A stretch of 64,000 nt of DNA from NCBI RefSeq assembly GCF_014640195.1, contig NZ_BMGM01000001.1:394112-458111 (forward strand). The letters are read 5' to 3'. The notes under the pieces are model-generated. The model was not told where the DNA came from. It saw nothing but the letters and a program-made list of their open reading frames with translations, and did no database searches. The position numbers were made by a program, and so were the translations under genes. This DNA is from Psychroflexus planctonicus (GTDB taxonomy: Bacteria > Bacteroidota > Bacteroidia > Flavobacteriales > Flavobacteriaceae). Shown here in pieces: positions 1 to 9,255 of this stretch; positions within the stretch are counted from its first letter, which is position 1; each line of letters begins with the position of its first letter.

Positions 1-1453
1 TCTTTACCGTATAGACCGAATCTTTTATAGGATTGCCATTCATTTCTTTTAAAATATGCGGACGGTAGAACCAGCCTCGATTAGCTACAGCAGAAATTGC
101 ATTGGCTAATTGAATAGGCGTAGTTTCAACTTCTCCTTGACCTATGGCATTAGATAATGTTGCGGTAGCATACCATTTATTAGTTGGGTATGCACGATTG
201 TAATAAGTAGAGTCTGGAATTCTTCCTCTTCTTCCAACAGGCAAATCATAACCTAAAAAACCGCCTAGACCAAAACTTTTCATGTGTTTACTCCAAGTTT
301 CAATACCCAACTGTGGGGTTTCGTATTTTTCTATTGTTCTTCTATAAACCTGGGCAAAATAAGAATTGCAAGAATACGCAATACCAGATATCATTTCAAC
401 AGGACTTGAGTGAGCATGACAGCCCATTCTAGCGCTTCGACCATAAGAATAACCTCCATAGCAAGAAAATTTTTCGTTTAACCCAACAACTTCTTCTTGC
501 AGCGCTGCTAAACCTGTAAACACTTTAAATGGTGAACCTGGCGGGTACATGGCTTGCAAACCTCGATCGTATAATGGTTTTGAAATACTATCGTACCACA
601 TTCGCGTATAATTTCTAGAACGCTTTCTACCTACCAACTCATCTGGATCGTAATTGGGTGCCGTAACCAGTGATAAAATCTCGCCAGAACTAGGTTGTAT
701 TGCAACAATACCACCACGCTTGTTTTTCATCAATTTTTCGCCATAAGCCTGTAAATCAATGTCTATGGTTAAAGTTAAATCTTTTCCTTTTTCTGAAATA
801 GTATCAAATGAACCGTTTTCATAACTACCAATGTTTCGATTAAAATTATCTCGTTGATAATACTTCACCCCTCGAATACCACGAAGTAATTCTTCATATT
901 GACTTTCTACACCTTGCCTGCCAATTAAATCTCCAGATTGGTAATAGGGTTTTTGGTCTAAATCCCGTTGATTTACTTCTGCAATATAACCCAAGAAATT
1001 GGCGCCGTGTTCGGTTTGATAATCTCTCAACTGTCGTTTTTGAATATAAAATCCATCGTATTTATGAAGCTGTTCTTGCAGGTAAGCATATTCCTTCTTG
1101 GTAAGCTGTGGTGTAATAATTGAAGGCAACCTAGGCGAATAAACCCAGGCACGCTCAAGTTGTTGCTTCAAACGTTCTGGTGTAATGTTTAGGACTTTTG
1201 CAAATGCTAAAGTATCAAAAGCTTGCACATCTAATGGCACAGCCATTACATCATAGGCTGGTTGGTTAGCTACAAGTAGTTTTCCCTTTCTATCAAATAC
1301 ATAACCGCGTTGTGGATAATCATACACTTTTTTAGTTGAAAAGTCTATAGCGGCTTCTTTGTACGAATCGTCTACTAATTGTAAATAAGCTAATCTTCCA
1401 ATGAAAATAAATGCAACAAGACTTATTAATATAATTGGGAGTGCTTTTCTCAT
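1..1453 (-). CDS. mrdA: Penicillin-binding protein 2 (mrdA), C-terminal end off the window
   Basis: Transpeptidase that cross-links peptidoglycan during cell elongation, anchored in the inner membrane. About 484 codons are visible from the ATG at 1453. There is an N-terminal membrane helix, then the PBP dimerisation region, then the transpeptidase domain with the active-site SxxK box as SPFK (near residue 306) and the SxN box as SCN (near residue 360). The KTG box must lie beyond the left edge. The start overlaps the mreD stop by 4 bases (ATGA arrangement), so the two are translationally coupled. Last visible gene of the mreBCD-mrdA cell-shape operon. The call is firm; only the end is missing. 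Confidence 0.95.
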   Translation of the reverse strand, partial: MRKALPIILISLVAFIFIGRLAYLQLVDDSYKEAAIDFSTKKVYDYPQRGYVFDRKGKLLVANQPAYDVMAVPLDVQAFDTLAFAKVLNITPERLKQQLERAWVYSPRLPSIITPQLTKKEYAYLQEQLHKYDGFYIQKRQLRDYQTEHGANFLGYIAEVNQRDLDQKPYYQSGDLIGRQGVESQYEELLRGIRGVKYYQRDNFNRNIGSYENGSFDTISEKGKDLTLTIDIDLQAYGEKLMKNKRGGIVAIQPSSGEILSLVTAPNYDPDELVGRKRSRNYTRMWYDSISKPLYDRGLQAMYPPGSPFKVFTGLAALQEEVVGLNEKFSCYGGYSYGRSARMGCHAHSSPVEMISGIAYSCNSYFAQVYRRTIEKYETPQLGIETWSKHMKSFGLGGFLGYDLPVGRRGRIPDSTYYNRAYPTNKWYATATLSNAIGQGEVETTPIQLANAISAVANRGWFYRPHILKEMNGNPIKDSVYTVK

Positions 1454-1950
1454 TTTTCTTTTCGAATTAATTGAATAATCAACAACATTAAGAATAATGA
1501 AAACAATCCAGAATACAAAGTGTTTTTTAGCACTAGCATAGCATGCTGAAAAGAAAAAGCTTCTAAGGAAAACATGACTAAGTGATGCGCAAAAATCATA
1601 ATTGCCAAATAGTTGAAGCGCTGTTTAAAGCCTTCATTATAAAATTTTAAAGTTTGGTAATCGTAATTTATTCCAAAAGAAAAGCGTAAAACTAAAGGCC
1701 TGATATACGCAATCACTAAACAACTTGCGGCGTGAATTCCACCTGTATTTTCAAAAAAATCTAAGCTTAAACCCATTGTAAAAGCTAAAAACAATGCCTG
1801 AATTTGATTCAGATTTAAAGGCAATAAAATAATGAAAAGCGGATAAATGTAAGGGTTTACAAAACCGTACAGCTTAATATTGTTCAAAATTAAAACTTGC
1901 AAAAGCAATAAAATAACAAAGCGTAAAATATGTAAACCGTAATTACTCAT
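1450..1950 (-). CDS. mreD: Rod shape-determining protein MreD
   Basis: Small integral membrane protein of the elongasome, 166 residues. The translation is nearly all hydrophobic with about five membrane segments, ending in a basic tail (IRKEK). It overlaps mreC upstream by 8 bases and mrdA downstream by 4, which places it in the standard mreB-mreC-mreD-mrdA order. Sequence conservation in MreD is low; the identification rests on hydropathy, length and position more than on motifs. Confidence 0.9.
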   Translation of the reverse strand: MSNYGLHILRFVILLLLQVLILNNIKLYGFVNPYIYPLFIILLPLNLNQIQALFLAFTMGLSLDFFENTGGIHAASCLVIAYIRPLVLRFSFGINYDYQTLKFYNEGFKQRFNYLAIMIFAHHLVMFSLEAFSFQHAMLVLKNTLYSGLFSLFLMLLIIQLIRKEK

Positions 1951-2770
1951 CTGCTTGTTTGTTTTCTAAAAGAAAGCTTGCTTCTTCGCGACGGTTAAAT
2001 TGAATTGCATATAGGTTTTTTAAACTTGTCATGTCATTAAACAGCTTTATGCTTATATCGTAATAACCTTGATTTTCGTTTAATTGAAAGTCTGAAATCT
2101 CACCTATTGGAAGGTTTTCTGGAAATATTAAAGAATTACCACCCGTAACTACACTATCGCCTACTTTGATTACCGCAGACCTAGGAACATCGACTAATTC
2201 TACAAAATTGGGTTGTTTAGCATTCCAAGTTAACGAACCAAAGTGATTGGATTTTTTCAATTTTGCATTTATTGAAATATTAGAATTTAATATTGAAATC
2301 ACACGCGCATAATTAGCTGTGGTTTCTTCAACAATACCAACTATTCCTTGACTAGAAATTATACCCATATTTTCATACATACCATCTTTCTCTCCTTTGT
2401 TCAGCAACAGATAATTGTCGGTTTTTAGATATGAATTTGAAATCAGTTTTACTGGAAAACTAATAAAAGTAGAGTCTTTCAATATTAAAGAGTCTTGATC
2501 AAAAATGGCATTCTCTTCTAAGTTGAGTAATTTATTTCTAAGTCTGGTATTTTCTAATGTAAGTTTTTCATTTTCAGAATATAAACCAATATAATCTGTT
2601 ATTCCTGATTTAAATTCAAAAATAGAAGCACTGATAAAATTAGTAGAAGAAACCCATTTTGAAGTATGGTAAGAATGTGCTTCTACAGTTAAAAATAGGG
2701 CAACAAACATGAGTAGCAAAAACGTCAACCCGGTTTTAAACCTTACAATAAAGTTGAAAATTTGTTGCAT
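1943..2770 (-). CDS. mreC: Rod shape-determining protein MreC
   Basis: Periplasmic scaffold of the elongasome that links MreB to PBP2. The 275 residues show one N-terminal membrane helix (about 12-30), a coiled coil (about 62-95) and a beta-rich periplasmic core with the family-typical stretches GEKDGMYENMGIIS and GIVG. It starts 16 bases after mreB ends and overlaps mreD. Length and architecture are normal for Bacteroidota MreC. Confidence 0.94.
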   Translation of the reverse strand: MQQIFNFIVRFKTGLTFLLLMFVALFLTVEAHSYHTSKWVSSTNFISASIFEFKSGITDYIGLYSENEKLTLENTRLRNKLLNLEENAIFDQDSLILKDSTFISFPVKLISNSYLKTDNYLLLNKGEKDGMYENMGIISSQGIVGIVEETTANYARVISILNSNISINAKLKKSNHFGSLTWNAKQPNFVELVDVPRSAVIKVGDSVVTGGNSLIFPENLPIGEISDFQLNENQGYYDISIKLFNDMTSLKNLYAIQFNRREEASFLLENKQADE

Positions 2771-2786
2771 ACATTAAAAAGTTACT

Positions 2787-3815
2787 TTATTTAATGAGCA
2801 CAGTTTTGTATCGCTCAAGATCTTTTAAGGTAATTCCTGTACCACGAACAATAGCACGTAAAGGATCTTCTGCAATATAAACAGGTAAATCTGTTTTTTG
2901 AGAAAGACGTTTATCTAAACCGCGTAACATCGAGCCACCACCTGCTAAGTAAATTCCTGTATTATAAATATCCGCAGCTAATTCTGGCGGAGTTTGCGAA
3001 AGGGTTTCCATAACCGCATCTTCAATACGTAAAATAGATTTATCTAAAGCTTTGGCAATTTCACGAGAAGAAATTTCTACTTGCTTTGGTTTCCCTGTTA
3101 GTAAGTCTCTCCCTTGCACATTCATATCGTCTGGAATGGTTTCTAACTCTTCAGTTGCTGCTCCCAGTTGAATTTTAATCTTCTCTGCTGTACGTTCTCC
3201 AACAAATAAATTATGCTGTGTACGCATGTAATAAATAATATCGTTGGTAAATACATCACCCGCAATTTTAACCGACTTATCACACACAATTCCACCTAAA
3301 GCAATAACGGCAATTTCGGTAGTACCACCACCAATATCTACAATCATGTTTCCTTTGGGTTGCATAATATCTACACCAATACCAATAGCCGCAGCCATAG
3401 GTTCGTGTATTAAATATACTTCTTTACCATTTACGCGTTCAGCCGAATCTTTAACAGCACGCATTTCTACTTCAGTAATACCACTTGGTATACAAATTAC
3501 CATACGCAAGGAAGGCGTAAACATGCGTTTTTTTAGCGCTGGAATTTCACGAATAAACATACTAATCATTTGTTCACTCGCTTCAAAATCGGCAATTACT
3601 CCATCTTTTAACGGCCTTATGGTTTTAATGTTTTCATGGGTTTTTCCTTGCATCATCGCAGCTTCTTTTCCAGCCGCAATAATTTTTCCGGAGATACGAT
3701 CTTTTGCTACAATAGACGGACTATCCACCACAACTTTGTCGTTATGAATAATCAAGGTATTTGCTGTACCTAAGTCAATAGCAATTTCTTCAGTTAAAAA
3801 ATCAAAAAATCCCAT
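2787..3815 (-). CDS. mreB: Rod shape-determining protein MreB (bacterial actin)
   Basis: Actin-like ATPase that forms membrane-bound filaments directing lateral wall synthesis. The 342-residue product has the actin-fold phosphate loops IDLGTANTLI (residues 13-22) and VDIGGGTTEIAV, and the adenosine-binding LAGGGSMLRGLD near the C terminus. It is the first gene of the mreBCD-mrdA operon, and 54 bases separate it from purH upstream. Full length and highly conserved. Confidence 0.98.
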   Translation of the reverse strand: MGFFDFLTEEIAIDLGTANTLIIHNDKVVVDSPSIVAKDRISGKIIAAGKEAAMMQGKTHENIKTIRPLKDGVIADFEASEQMISMFIREIPALKKRMFTPSLRMVICIPSGITEVEMRAVKDSAERVNGKEVYLIHEPMAAAIGIGVDIMQPKGNMIVDIGGGTTEIAVIALGGIVCDKSVKIAGDVFTNDIIYYMRTQHNLFVGERTAEKIKIQLGAATEELETIPDDMNVQGRDLLTGKPKQVEISSREIAKALDKSILRIEDAVMETLSQTPPELAADIYNTGIYLAGGGSMLRGLDKRLSQKTDLPVYIAEDPLRAIVRGTGITLKDLERYKTVLIK

Positions 3816-3869
3816 AATGTAAAGGTGGTAAAAAGGGTATTATTTCTATCAATTGATAAAAATAGTAAA

Positions 3870-5411
3870 TTAATGTTTAAAATGTCTTGTTCCTGTCATT
3901 AACATAGCCATATTTTTTTGGTCGCAAAAATCAATACTCAATTGATCTTTAATCGATCCGCCTGGCTGAATCACACTCATAATTCCCGCATCATGCGCAA
4001 TTTCTACACAGTCTGGAAATGGAAAAAAAGCATCGCTTGCCATAACGGCTTCATGTAAATCGAAACCAAAAGCTTTTGCTTTAGCAATGGCTTGATTTAA
4101 TGCATCTACACGCGAAGTTTGTCCAGTTCCACTGGCTAGCAACTGATTGTTTTTAGCCAACACAATGGTATTGGATTTGGTATGCTTACAGATTTTTGAA
4201 GCAAACAGTAAATCATTAACTTCGCTATCTGAAGCTTCTCTTTTAGTGGCCGTATTCAACATTTCTTTATCGTCTGTAATGGCATCTCTTCCTTGTACTA
4301 AAACACCGTTTAAGCACGTACGCACAATTTTATCTGAAGGTGTAAAATTCTTCAACACGAGTAAGATTCTGTTTTTCTTTCCTTTTAGGATTTCAATGGC
4401 TTCATCAGAAAAACTTGGAGCAATCACTACTTCACAAAATAATTTATGAATTTCTTCAGCAGTAGCCGCATCAATTTCGGTATTGGCAATTAAAATTCCA
4501 CCAAAAGCTGAAACTGGATCGCCCGCTAAAGCATCGTTGTAAGCTTGTAGAATGTTGTCTCGCTGGGCTAAGCCACATGCATTGTTGTGCTTTAAAATAG
4601 CAAATGTGGGCGCATCACCTTTAAATTCATGCATCAATTGTACTGCCGCATCAACATCTAACAAATTGTTGTAAGAAAGTTCTTTGCCGTGTAATTGATC
4701 AAAAACCTCATCAAATTTACCAAAGAAACTTCCTTGTTGATGTGGGTTTTCGCCATAGCGAAGTGTTTTTCCTTCTTCAAAACTCATTTTGAAAACATTT
4801 TCATCTTCAGTTGAAGTAGTGTCGCAGAAGTAATTAAAAATCGCCGTATCGTAATGCGAAGAAACTTGAAATGCTTTTTTGGCAAACTCCTTACGTTGCT
4901 CTAGACTTGTTGAAGCCGACTGACTTTCAATTAATTTCAATAACTCGGGATACTCGTTTCTTGATGAAACACACAGTACATCTTTAAAATTTTTGGCTGC
5001 TGCTCGAATCAAAGAAATGCCACCGATATCAATTTTTTCAATAATATCTTGCTCGCCTGCTCCTGAAGCTACGGTATCTTCAAAAGGATATAAATCTACA
5101 ATCACTAAATCAATTTGCGGAATGTCAAACTCACCTAACTCTTTTTGGTCTGAATCATTTTCTTGTCGGTTTAAAATACCACCGAAAACTTTAGGATGCA
5201 AGGTTTTTACCCTTCCACCTAAAATGGATGGATAGGAAGTAATTTCTTCTACAGGAGTAACTTTTACACCTTGTTCTTCTATGAATTTTTGGGTGCCACC
5301 TGTAGAAAACAATTGAACTCCTTCTTTGGCTAAAGCCTTTACAATAGGCGCTAAACCATCTTTGTGAAAAACCGAAATTAAAGCCGATTTTATTGTATGT
5401 TGTGAATGCAT
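3870..5411 (-). CDS. purH: Bifunctional AICAR transformylase / IMP cyclohydrolase (PurH)
   Basis: Carries out the last two steps of purine synthesis: formylation of AICAR from 10-formyl-THF and ring closure to IMP. The 513-residue protein has an N-terminal MGS-like IMP cyclohydrolase domain (FSTGGT, GGRVKTLHPKVFGGIL) and a C-terminal transformylase domain with the catalytic KHNNACG stretch (about residue 275) and the closing QPGGSIKDQLSI...GTRHFKH. It lies directly upstream of mreB on the same strand. Whether the two are co-transcribed cannot be told, but the 58-base gap has no clear terminator. Confidence 0.97.
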   Translation of the reverse strand: MHSQHTIKSALISVFHKDGLAPIVKALAKEGVQLFSTGGTQKFIEEQGVKVTPVEEITSYPSILGGRVKTLHPKVFGGILNRQENDSDQKELGEFDIPQIDLVIVDLYPFEDTVASGAGEQDIIEKIDIGGISLIRAAAKNFKDVLCVSSRNEYPELLKLIESQSASTSLEQRKEFAKKAFQVSSHYDTAIFNYFCDTTSTEDENVFKMSFEEGKTLRYGENPHQQGSFFGKFDEVFDQLHGKELSYNNLLDVDAAVQLMHEFKGDAPTFAILKHNNACGLAQRDNILQAYNDALAGDPVSAFGGILIANTEIDAATAEEIHKLFCEVVIAPSFSDEAIEILKGKKNRILLVLKNFTPSDKIVRTCLNGVLVQGRDAITDDKEMLNTATKREASDSEVNDLLFASKICKHTKSNTIVLAKNNQLLASGTGQTSRVDALNQAIAKAKAFGFDLHEAVMASDAFFPFPDCVEIAHDAGIMSVIQPGGSIKDQLSIDFCDQKNMAMLMTGTRHFKH

Positions 5412-5724
5412 TTGTAGGAAATTTTTTGCTTGTGCGAAAGTAGTTTTTTTTGAAGCAAAATGAAAAGCTTTTTTTATGAAAACTTTTAATAAAATAGACT
5501 GATTTTCATCATGCTAGAGAGAAATAATAATTTAATTGATCTTCGTTCCTAAAACAATAACACAATTGAGCTAAAATTGATGCTTTAAACGTCAAAAAAT
5601 TACATATTATGTAGTTTTTTCTTTTTCAAATTAATGGTTTTAAACTTTCCAAAAGTTTAAGTTTGAAATTCACTTTATTTCTATCTTTACCAAAATAAAT
5701 TGTTTTACATTTTAGTCCTACCCT
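5412..5724. other. Intergenic region between divergent purH and the kdp regulator
   Basis: This AT-rich gap of 313 bases holds the promoters of both flanking genes. On the minus strand a TACTTTCG element (5435-5442) is a one-mismatch Bacteroidota -7 box for purH. On the plus strand TATCTTTA (5682-5689) is a similar one-mismatch -7 box before the GTG start at 5725, with TTTG at 5662-5665 slightly too close for a standard -33 box. No gene or repeat was seen. Confidence 0.5.
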
Positions 5725-7071
5725 GTGAACAAGAAAAACACCCACATTCTTATTGTCGATGACGAGCCGGAATTGCGAAATCTTTTGGCGAGAATTCTGG
5801 AACTTGAAGACTACAGCACATTTACGGCGAAAGACGGTAAACAAGCCTTAAAGCTTCTTGCACAACAAAGCATTCACGTGGTCATTACCGATGTGCAAAT
5901 GCCAGAAATGAACGGCATAAAACTCATCGAAAAAATCAAAACCCAATCGCCAGAAACCGAAGTGATTTGTTTGACGGCTTACGGAAAAATTTCAGACGGG
6001 GTAAAAGCCATAAAAAACGGTGCATACGATTACCTTGAAAAAGACAATTACCGAACCAAAATTATTCCCATCATCGCCAAAGCCGCTGAAAAAGCCAGTC
6101 TTCAATTTGAAGTGCAAAAACTTCGGAAAAAACTCAACAATCAAAAAGGTTTTGAACAAATCATTGGGAAATCACCAGCCATCCAAAAAGCCATCGATGT
6201 AGCCAAAAAAGTGGCTCCTACTGATGCCATGGTGTTACTCACAGGCCAAACCGGAACAGGTAAGGAAATTTTTGCCAATGCCATACATCATGCAAGTCCG
6301 CGGGCTAGTGAAAACATGGTGGTCATCAACTGTGCTGCCTTGGGTAAAGACATTTTAGAAAGTGAATTGTTTGGTCATAAACAAGGTGCGTTTACTGGGG
6401 CAACCAAAGACAAAATAGGTTTATTTGAAGAAGCCCACAAAGGCACCATTTTTCTAGATGAAATTGGAGAAATGGAATTGGATTTACAAGCCAAAATCTT
6501 ACGCGTTTTAGAAGATGGCAGTTTTATCAAATTGGGCGATACCAAACAACATAAAGTTGATGTGCGTATTTTGTCTGCCACCAACCGAAACCTTCAAAAA
6601 GAAGTAGAAAACGGAAATTTCCGGGAAGATCTTTTCTACAGGCTTTCTATGTTTCAGATAGAATTGCCTTCTTTAAACGAGCGTCCCGAAGATATCATTC
6701 ATCTGGCTCAGTATTTTTTAAAAGCGTCAAGCTTAAAAACCAATAAAAACATTGAAAGCCTAAGCGAGACCTACCAAAAAGCACTACAAGACCACAACTG
6801 GCGGGGAAATATTCGTGAGCTTAAAAATTTGATTGAACGTTCGGTCATTTTAGAAGACACCGACACTTTAACTCTGGAAACGCTGCCGTTCAATTTTCAA
6901 AATGAAGCTAATGAAGATTCAGGCTTGCCCTTGTCGCTAAAAGATATCGAAAAAAAACACATTCAAAAAATCCTGACACACACCAACCAGAATAAAACCC
7001 AATCGGCTAAAATTTTAGACATCGGTCTCACCACGTTATACGCCAAAATCAAAGAATACGGTTTAAATTGA
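5725..7071 (+). CDS. Sigma-54-dependent response regulator (NtrC family), probable Kdp regulator
   Basis: A 448-residue transcription activator with three domains: a receiver (acidic pair DDEPE, phospho-acceptor Asp in [13 protein letters not shown], conserved Lys in YLEKD), a sigma-54 AAA+ domain (Walker A GQTGTGKE, Walker [12 protein letters not shown], sigma-54 contact loop GAFTGA) and a C-terminal Fis-type helix-turn-helix. Translation begins at a GTG. It is the first gene of the kdp region and is separated from the pump genes by a terminator and a sigma-54-like promoter. It therefore probably takes the role that the OmpR-type KdpE has in Escherichia coli; that link is inference from position. 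Confidence 0.9.
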   Translation: MNKKNTHILIVDDEPELRNLLARILELEDYSTFTAKDGKQALKLLAQQSIHVVITDVQMPEMNGIKLIEKIKTQSPETEVICLTAYGKISDGVKAIKNGAYDYLEKDNYRTKIIPIIAKAAEKASLQFEVQKLRKKLNNQKGFEQIIGKSPAIQKAIDVAKKVAPTDAMVLLTGQTGTGKEIFANAIHHASPRASENMVVINCAALGKDILESELFGHKQGAFTGATKDKIGLFEEAHKGTIFLDEIGEMELDLQAKILRVLEDGSFIKLGDTKQHKVDVRILSATNRNLQKEVENGNFREDLFYRLSMFQIELPSLNERPEDIIHLAQYFLKASSLKTNKNIESLSETYQKALQDHNWRGNIRELKNLIERSVILEDTDTLTLETLPFNFQNEANEDSGLPLSLKDIEKKHIQKILTHTNQNKTQSAKILDIGLTTLYAKIKEYGLN

Positions 7072-7110
7072 GATGAGTGTATAGACTGTTCAATAGACTC
7101 TACGATTTTT

Positions 7111-7144
7111 ACTCTGCGCCCTCTGCGCCTCTGCGGTAAAAAAA
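7111..7144 (+). repeat. Dispersed CTCTGCG-type intergenic repeat
   Basis: Internal near-repeats of the word CTCTGCGCC followed by CTCTGCGGTAAAA. A related block lies in inverse orientation at 20101-20134. Such GC-rich words stand out in an AT-rich gap and resemble short dispersed repeats often seen in Bacteroidota genomes. Confidence 0.55.
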
Positions 7145-7184
7145 CCTCACAACTAAATCAAGTCTAAAGAGAACGTTTCCACAT

Positions 7185-7236
7185 AAAAAACCCTTCCATT
7201 TCCGAAAACCACCCTTCCATTTCCGAAGGGTTTTTT
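7185..7236 (+). terminator. Rho-independent terminator after the kdp regulator gene
   Basis: The 5' arm AAAAAACCCTTC (7185-7196) pairs perfectly with GAAGGGTTTTTT (7225-7236). A second copy of CCCTTC at 7212-7217 can form a shorter competing stem with the same 3' arm. The T run follows on the plus strand. It separates the regulator transcript from the kdp operon. Confidence 0.85.
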
Positions 7237-7291
7237 GTAGTCTATATTTCTACTAATTTCCCTTTACAAGTTATATCTAATTAGTATTCAA

Positions 7292-7306
7292 TTAGTTAAA
7301 AACTAA
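7292..7306. promoter_or_regulatory. Candidate activator-binding dyad upstream of kdp
   Basis: TTAGTT-AAA-AACTAA dyad, overlapped by two direct repeats of AATTAGT starting at 7279 and 7290 (11 bases apart, one helical turn). It lies about 20 bases before the sigma-54-like promoter. Use by the NtrC-type regulator is inference. Confidence 0.35.
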
Positions 7307-7326
7307 TATCAAAACATGTCATGCCG

Positions 7327-7342
7327 TGGCATCGGCTTTGGA
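7327..7342 (+). promoter_or_regulatory. Sigma-54-like promoter of the kdp operon
   Basis: TGGCAT-N5-TTGGA matches the sigma-54 consensus TGGCAC-N5-TTGCA with exact 10-base spacing between the -24 GG and the -12 dinucleotide; the -12 GC is GG. The predicted start is near 7353, 20 bases before the first ORF. The upstream gene encodes a sigma-54 activator, which supports the call. Confidence 0.6.
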
Positions 7343-7372
7343 ATAAACCCTGTGAACATTAAATATACAACT

Positions 7373-7465
7373 ATGACTATTTTACTATCCATCGGGATGC
7401 TGCTATTGGGCTTGGCAGTTTTTGGTTTGCTCAGTCGATCTATCAAATGGTTCGATAAACTCTAA
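7373..7465 (+). CDS. 30-residue membrane peptide at the head of the kdp operon
   Basis: ATG at 7373, TAA at 7463. The product MTILLSIGMLLLGLAVFGLL continues with SRSIKWFDKL: one hydrophobic helix followed by a short amphipathic tail. It precedes kdpF by 5 bases and lies 20 bases after the predicted transcription start, so it would be the first translated gene. It resembles KdpF in size and topology but is a different sequence. It could be an additional small pump subunit or a duplicate lipid-like stabiliser. Function unknown; the coding call rests on position, start context and hydrophobicity. Confidence 0.6.
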   Translation: MTILLSIGMLLLGLAVFGLLSRSIKWFDKL

Positions 7466-7470
7466 ATCTT

Positions 7471-7548
7471 ATGATTGTCTTATTAATTATAGCAATTGTA
7501 GTTTTTGCTTACCTCGTTTACGCCATTACTAAACCTGAAAAATTTTAA
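7471..7548 (+). CDS. kdpF: Potassium-transporting ATPase small subunit KdpF
   Basis: A 25-residue peptide, MIVLLIIAIVVFAYLVYAIT followed by KPEKF: a single membrane helix with the family-typical end Y-x-L-x-x-x-L/I-x-x-P-E-x-F. In Escherichia coli KdpF is a lipid-like peptide that stabilises the KdpABC complex. It ends 3 bases before the kdpA start. Confidence 0.85.
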   Translation: MIVLLIIAIVVFAYLVYAITKPEKF

Positions 7549-7551
7549 ACA

Positions 7552-9246
7552 ATGAACACAGAAATCTTAGGAATTATCCTGATTTTCCTTTTAAGTGCCT
7601 TGCTCGCTTGGCCTTTAGGAAAATACATGGTAAAAGTTTTTAAGGGTGATAAAGTCTGGACAGATTTTATGAATCCTTTTGAAAAGTTAGTTTTTAAACT
7701 TACCGGCATCAATCCCAACAAAGAAATGGATTGGAAACAAAACCTGAAGGCTATGTTGGGTCTGAATGCGGTATTTTTTACAGTAGCCATTGCATTTTTA
7801 ATGTTGCAAGGCTATCATCCGTTTTGGAATCCGAATGATTTTAGCAATTGGGACCCTACTTTAGCATTTAACACTGCGGTGAGTTTTACCACCAACACCA
7901 ATTTACAACATTATAGTGGTGAAACCGGTGCGAGTTATTTTACGCAATTATTGGTTTTTTGCTGGTTACAATTTGTAAGTGCTGCCACAGGAATTGCGGT
8001 TTGTGCATTATTATTCAAAGGTTTACTTAATAAGGAGTCTTCCAATTTGGGTAACTTTTTCAATTTGTTTTTAAAAACCTGCACACGTATTTTACTACCA
8101 CTAGCTATCATATTGTCGTTGGCTTTAACATTCAATGGCACCGTGAGCAACTTTGATGGCTTACAAGAAGTAACCACCTTAGAAGGCGATACACAAATGG
8201 TAGCCGGCGGACCTGCTGCACCGATGGTTTCTATCAAACAGTTGGGAACTAACGGTGGAGGTTTCTTTGGTCCTAACTCCACTCACCCATTTGAAAATCC
8301 AAATTATTTCACCAATATTTTAGAAAACATTGCCATTTTGTTGATACCCATGGCTTTGGTATTTGCTTTTGGATTTTACATCAAACGAAGAAGAATTGCG
8401 ATGCTGTTTTTTGGTGTGATGAGTTTGCTGTTTGTCAGTTTTGTGGCGATTTCAGCTTATCAGGAAATTCAAGGCAATCCGGCAATTCATCAACTCGGCA
8501 TTGCTGATGCCCAACCCAATTTAGAGGGAAAAGAAGTACGATTTGGCCCTGCGGCTTCATCGATGTGGGGTGTATCTACTACTTCCACTTCCAATGGGTC
8601 GGTTAACTCAATGCACGATAGCCATACAGCAATTTCAGGAGGTATATTCCTGTTGGATATGTTTATCAATGCCATTTACGGCGGAGTTGGCGTTGGCTTT
8701 ATCAACTTCTTTGTGTTCGTCATTATCGCAGTGTTTATCGCCGGACAAATGATTGGTCGAACCCCTGATTTCTTAGGGAAGAAAATCGAAGCTAAAGAAA
8801 TAAAAATAGCAGCCTTGGTAGCCATTCTGCATCCGTTTTTGATTCTGGTTTGCACAGGTTTGGCAAGCTATATAGTGGTTAACAACAGCGAAATAGGTTG
8901 GTTGAATAACCCGTCTTTTCATGGCTTTTCTGAGATGTTATATGAAAATTCATCGGCTGCCGCCAACAACGGTTCCGGTTTTGAAGGACTTGGAGATAAC
9001 ACTCCATTTTGGAACATTATGAACGGACTTACCATGTTATTGGGAAGATTTCTTCCTATCATCGGTCCGTTGGCTATTGTAGGTTCATTGGCTGTAAAAA
9101 AACAAGTTCCTGTGACGGTAGGTTCATTAAAATTAGACAGTGCGGCTTTTGGTGCTGTGTTAATTTCAGTGATTTTAATCATTGCCGCTTTAGCCTTTTT
9201 CCCAGCCTTGGCCTTAGGCCCGTTAGCTGAATATTTCACCTTATAA
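7552..9246 (+). CDS. kdpA: Potassium-transporting ATPase potassium-binding subunit KdpA
   Basis: The channel-like subunit that selects and occludes potassium in the KdpFABC pump. The 564-residue polytopic protein has about ten membrane helices and the four pore-loop regions of the superfamily of K+ transporters, for example SFTTNTNLQHYSGE (about residue 105) and GTNGGGFFGPNSTHPFENP (about 235). Length is normal for KdpA. It lies 9 bases before kdpB. Confidence 0.98.
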   Translation: MNTEILGIILIFLLSALLAWPLGKYMVKVFKGDKVWTDFMNPFEKLVFKLTGINPNKEMDWKQNLKAMLGLNAVFFTVAIAFLMLQGYHPFWNPNDFSNWDPTLAFNTAVSFTTNTNLQHYSGETGASYFTQLLVFCWLQFVSAATGIAVCALLFKGLLNKESSNLGNFFNLFLKTCTRILLPLAIILSLALTFNGTVSNFDGLQEVTTLEGDTQMVAGGPAAPMVSIKQLGTNGGGFFGPNSTHPFENPNYFTNILENIAILLIPMALVFAFGFYIKRRRIAMLFFGVMSLLFVSFVAISAYQEIQGNPAIHQLGIADAQPNLEGKEVRFGPAASSMWGVSTTSTSNGSVNSMHDSHTAISGGIFLLDMFINAIYGGVGVGFINFFVFVIIAVFIAGQMIGRTPDFLGKKIEAKEIKIAALVAILHPFLILVCTGLASYIVVNNSEIGWLNNPSFHGFSEMLYENSSAAANNGSGFEGLGDNTPFWNIMNGLTMLLGRFLPIIGPLAIVGSLAVKKQVPVTVGSLKLDSAAFGAVLISVILIIAALAFFPALALGPLAEYFTL

Positions 9247-9255
9247 TTTAAAACA

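Noticed and set aside
3244..3747. Long plus-strand ORF of 167 codons inside mreB
   Set aside because: It lies wholly antisense to the highly conserved mreB and its translation has no recognisable domain; it is a frame shadow.
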